In this document: one piece after another, positions 62,501-64,000 of the stretch
Numbering within the stretch: the first letter of the stretch is position 1
Layout of the letters: the number at the start of each line of letters is the position of its first letter
Source: Paenibacillus sp. Soil750
Lineage (GTDB): Bacteria; Bacillota; Bacilli; Paenibacillales; NBRC-103111
Assembly (NCBI RefSeq): GCF_001428045.1
Contig: NZ_LMSD01000023.1
Span: 496,001 to 560,000 of the forward strand
Direction of reading: 5' to 3'
DNA: 64,000 bases
The notes under the pieces: model-generated
Seen by the model: only the letters and a program-made list of their open reading frames with translations
Told to the model about the DNA's origin: nothing
Databases searched by the model: none
Program-made: the position numbers and the translations under genes

Positions 62501-64000
62501 GCAGGTACGAGCATCACATCAACTAGTTATACGGATTCCGGTTTGGAAGAAGGGACGAATTACTATTACAAGATTGTTTCATTAAATCCAGGCGGTGAAT
62601 CTGCTTCTTCTGCTCCGCTTTCAACCATCTTTAACGTACCGGCGTCTGCCATTGATGATAATTTCGATGACTTCAATCGAGGTGAACTGAACGGCCAACG
62701 AAACTGGGTGACAACCCTTCCAACGGGAACAGAGGCAACGGTGGAGGAAGAGACACCGACGCACGCCTATGTTTATATAAAGAAAAATAGCAATTATCAA
62801 GGGGATCCCTCCGTAAGCCACGCGTTGAGTATACCTGCCGGCGCCATTGTGACGGCGGAAGTTACGGTGAAAGCGGATGACATTCAGTACAAGACCGTGC
62901 TTGATCTTCGAGATAGCGCTACAAACAAACGCGCCGTCAACATCATTATGCAGAGCAACAAGATATGGGGGTACAGCGGTTCTTCCAAAGTTGATCTTTT
63001 GAATCCGATGGATTTAAGCAAGTCTTATAAGTTGAAAGCGGTTGTTAATGTGGCAACCAAGAAATTCGATATGTATGTCGATGATCAACTTGTAGGCAAC
63101 CAGTGGAACTTCCGAGAAAGTCCGGTTAACAATCTCAATACCATCATATTTGCATTAGGCGGTACGGCCAGCTCTATGAAGTTGGATCAAGTCAAGATCT
63201 CTTATGTACCGCTTGCTCCGACGAATCTAACAGCAAGCGAACAATCTGGGTCAGGTTTAAAAGTATCCTGGACGCCGGTTGCAGGAGCTACAGGTTACCG
63301 AATTTATCGTTCTCAAGCACCAGACAGGGGCTTTAAATTAGCGGTAGAGGTGCCCTCAGGCAATTCCTATACGGACAGTGGTTTACTTGCCAAAACAACT
63401 TATTATTACAAAATGGTAGCCTTAAGCGGCGGTGCGATTTCGGCAGAGTCAAGCCTGCTAACATCAGCCACAACAAATGCATCGGGTCTGACGTTACCAC
63501 TAGCACCGGAAGCTCTGTTTGCCAGCGATAACACGGGCACTTCAATCAAGTTAAGCTGGAAGGCAAGCAAGGATGCTGCCAGCTATTCCGTTTACAGATC
63601 CACGGTAAGTGGCGATCAGTTTGAACTTGTTGGTACGACGAACAGTCCATCCTTTCTGGATACGGGACTTGATGGGATCACAAGCTATACGTACAAGGTC
63701 GTTGCCGTTAACGAAGAGGGAGAATCACCGGATTCAAACCCCGTTTCATCTTCGTTCAATGTTGTGCAAACACTGATCAACGACAATTTTGATAGCGATG
63801 CGCTCGGTGCGGATCCAGCAGGTTGGACGATTGTGGAAGATACAGGAAGGCCAGTGACAGTTGTAAATGCCACTTATGCTGCAGCACCTGGTCACGCAGT
63901 TCGACTTACTGGCGGCAATGCTCAAGAGACAAGTGCGATAAGAACCTTTGGCGATGCCCAAGGGGTTCAAGGGATCGTAACGGTAGAAACAGATGTCCTG
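59594..64000 (+). CDS. Secreted PL8 polysaccharide lyase with Fn3 modules (3' end outside window)
   Basis: The frame is open for 1469 codons to the end of the window. AAGGAGG precedes two ATGs, and 59594 has the better spacing. The signal peptide ends near residue 31 (YSKA-A). The PL8 domain (hyaluronate, chondroitin or xanthan lyase family) spans about 40-795: RYDNWFDWEIASPTSLDNIG, TGANQIS with N220, DGSFIQH with H270, GGYG with Y279, and RGRYISRGNGH with R331-R337. The N, H and Y spacing (50 and 9 residues) equals that of N349, H399 and Y408 of pneumococcal hyaluronate lyase. After it come a truncated Fn3 (about 806-832), two Fn3 (834-1015), a jelly-roll domain (1018-1205), two more Fn3 (1207-1395) and the start of another jelly-roll. 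Substrate is unknown. Confidence 0.93.
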   Translation, partial: MRRKRLRKTGIWAMVLLMCFMLVPNYSKAAELDEFDVLRQRLFDMITGGPAFDPDDADIRPKIDIITTTAQNAWSTMTKQTDRTYLWSDLSSSKDTVDDPSTAEIEKPISAHVSGSFQRLESMAIAYSTKGSSLQGNSELLADIQSGLEWMYFNRYNESFPTRTQRYDNWFDWEIASPTSLDNIGVLLNDALSPEVLAIILKQVKFMLPDLNNPASTGANQISFCNITMIHGVLSKNSAVLFNARNGVSRVLADVKTDDGFYSDGSFIQHHTYAYNGGYGISMLDNLSKMIYVLSQSTWEIIDPNLTVFYKHVSDGFETFVYDGEMMDMVRGRYISRGNGHAGHNVIGSLVRLAILAPAEEAAAYKSMVKYWVEQDTYDDIYPTLSSISLIVELKKLMQDNSVNPRGELITHKQYPSMDRTVHLGNGYGFGISMFSNRIANYESINGENLKGWHTGDGMTYLYNADASQFDDDFWPTVNSYRLPGTTVNHDSENTSGQLSPHNWVGGTEISGLYGVSGMQFRSPGATLEANKSWFMFDDEIVALGAGISSNDNKDVETIIENRKLNDNGDNVLTINGQQHPENLGVSETLPNVSWAHLQGKVPGSDVGYYFPVAGSVNVLRESRTDQWLSTNVGGTQTNSTRSYMNLWFDHGTNPQDENYSYVLLPGKSSEDVGNYSTHPDIEVIENSPQAQAVKETKLGITGINFWNDGLKTVDQVTSNKKASVMLKKTEEDMEISVSDPTMANTGTIDLVLDTDFGDIVTIDPGVSLNHADGKAKISVNVKEAKGKTFQVKFRLPGKKQALAAPTGLTAAKSGANGVQLTWHAVDRADAPLVAPTNLTISGNTVNSLTVNWDAVEGAADYRLYRSNSEDGDYYSILDLQPGDTTYTDTNLGSGMQYFYKVIAVNNKGISAYSEITSAWTVPVPPTGLRVLNNMGTTLTLTWNEVPGTTEYKLYRSASLTGDFELVTGAGTSITSTSYTDSGLEEGTNYYYKIVSLNPGGESASSAPLSTIFNVPASAIDDNFDDFNRGELNGQRNWVTTLPTGTEATVEEETPTHAYVYIKKNSNYQGDPSVSHALSIPAGAIVTAEVTVKADDIQYKTVLDLRDSATNKRAVNIIMQSNKIWGYSGSSKVDLLNPMDLSKSYKLKAVVNVATKKFDMYVDDQLVGNQWNFRESPVNNLNTIIFALGGTASSMKLDQVKISYVPLAPTNLTASEQSGSGLKVSWTPVAGATGYRIYRSQAPDRGFKLAVEVPSGNSYTDSGLLAKTTYYYKMVALSGGAISAESSLLTSATTNASGLTLPLAPEALFASDNTGTSIKLSWKASKDAASYSVYRSTVSGDQFELVGTTNSPSFLDTGLDGITSYTYKVVAVNEEGESPDSNPVSSSFNVVQTLINDNFDSDALGADPAGWTIVEDTGRPVTVVNATYAAAPGHAVRLTGGNAQETSAIRTFGDAQGVQGIVTVETDVL

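Noticed and set aside
1-64000. CRISPR arrays, tRNA, rRNA, prophage or intact mobile elements
   Set aside because: I saw no regularly spaced repeats, cloverleaf genes, rRNA text, integrase, terminase or transposase genes on reading.

Overview
The window reads as chromosomal DNA of an endospore-forming, soil or plant-associated Firmicute, most like Paenibacillus or a close relative (Cohnella, Fontibacillus). The basis is three sets of LplB/YtcP-type sugar importers, YesM/YesN-type sensing, very large modular secreted glycan-degrading enzymes, a gerA-type spore germinant receptor operon, Spo0M, strong AGGAGG ribosome sites, and frequent hairpins with T-tracts. I saw no rRNA, tRNA, CRISPR array, prophage or intact insertion sequence.

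Layout: (1) 1-5268, end of a carbohydrate ABC importer operon (binding protein cut by the window edge, two permeases) closed by a GH95-like hydrolase. (2) 5854-10751, three Gfo/Idh/MocA oxidoreductases around a LacI regulator, with three near-identical palindromic operators. (3) 10870-14788, an AraC regulator divergent from a GH78 alpha-L-rhamnosidase. (4) 14931-18918, a minus-strand germinant receptor operon in the order A-C-D-B, including a small D-type subunit. (5) 19059-25586, an accessory mix: DHA2 MFS exporter with divergent LysR regulator, VOC proteins, spo0M, small proteins, and an MDR-family oxidoreductase. (6) 25821-37914, a two-component system, importer permeases, binding lipoprotein and a 1643-residue GH74 xyloglucanase with Fn3 and CBM9-like modules: a probable xyloglucan locus. 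(7) 37988-42268, polysaccharide deacetylase, TetX-like flavin monooxygenase, APH(6)-like kinase, a small membrane-anchored protein and a lipoprotein. (8) 42605-51386, an unusual importer operon that also carries an amidohydrolase and a stand-alone Rieske ferredoxin, followed by a membrane AraC regulator and a GH105-like protein. (9) 51505-59263, a hybrid histidine kinase, two VOC proteins, two effector-binding-domain proteins divergent from a WYL regulator, a YneQ-like protein and a MATE exporter. (10) 59594 to the window end, a PL8 polysaccharide lyase with Fn3 modules, still open at base 64000.

The common theme is plant or microbial polysaccharide use: secreted depolymerases release oligosaccharides, dedicated importers take them up, and glycosidases and sugar oxidoreductases process them, each locus under its own regulator (YesMN, LacI, AraC, membrane AraC). 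The best candidate for something undescribed is the amidohydrolase plus Rieske importer operon at 42605-47512. It joins sugar-type uptake to enzymes normally seen in aromatic or oxidative chemistry, with no oxygenase in sight. Second-tier points are the self-contained LacI/oxidoreductase regulon and the apparently leaderless WYL regulator promoter.
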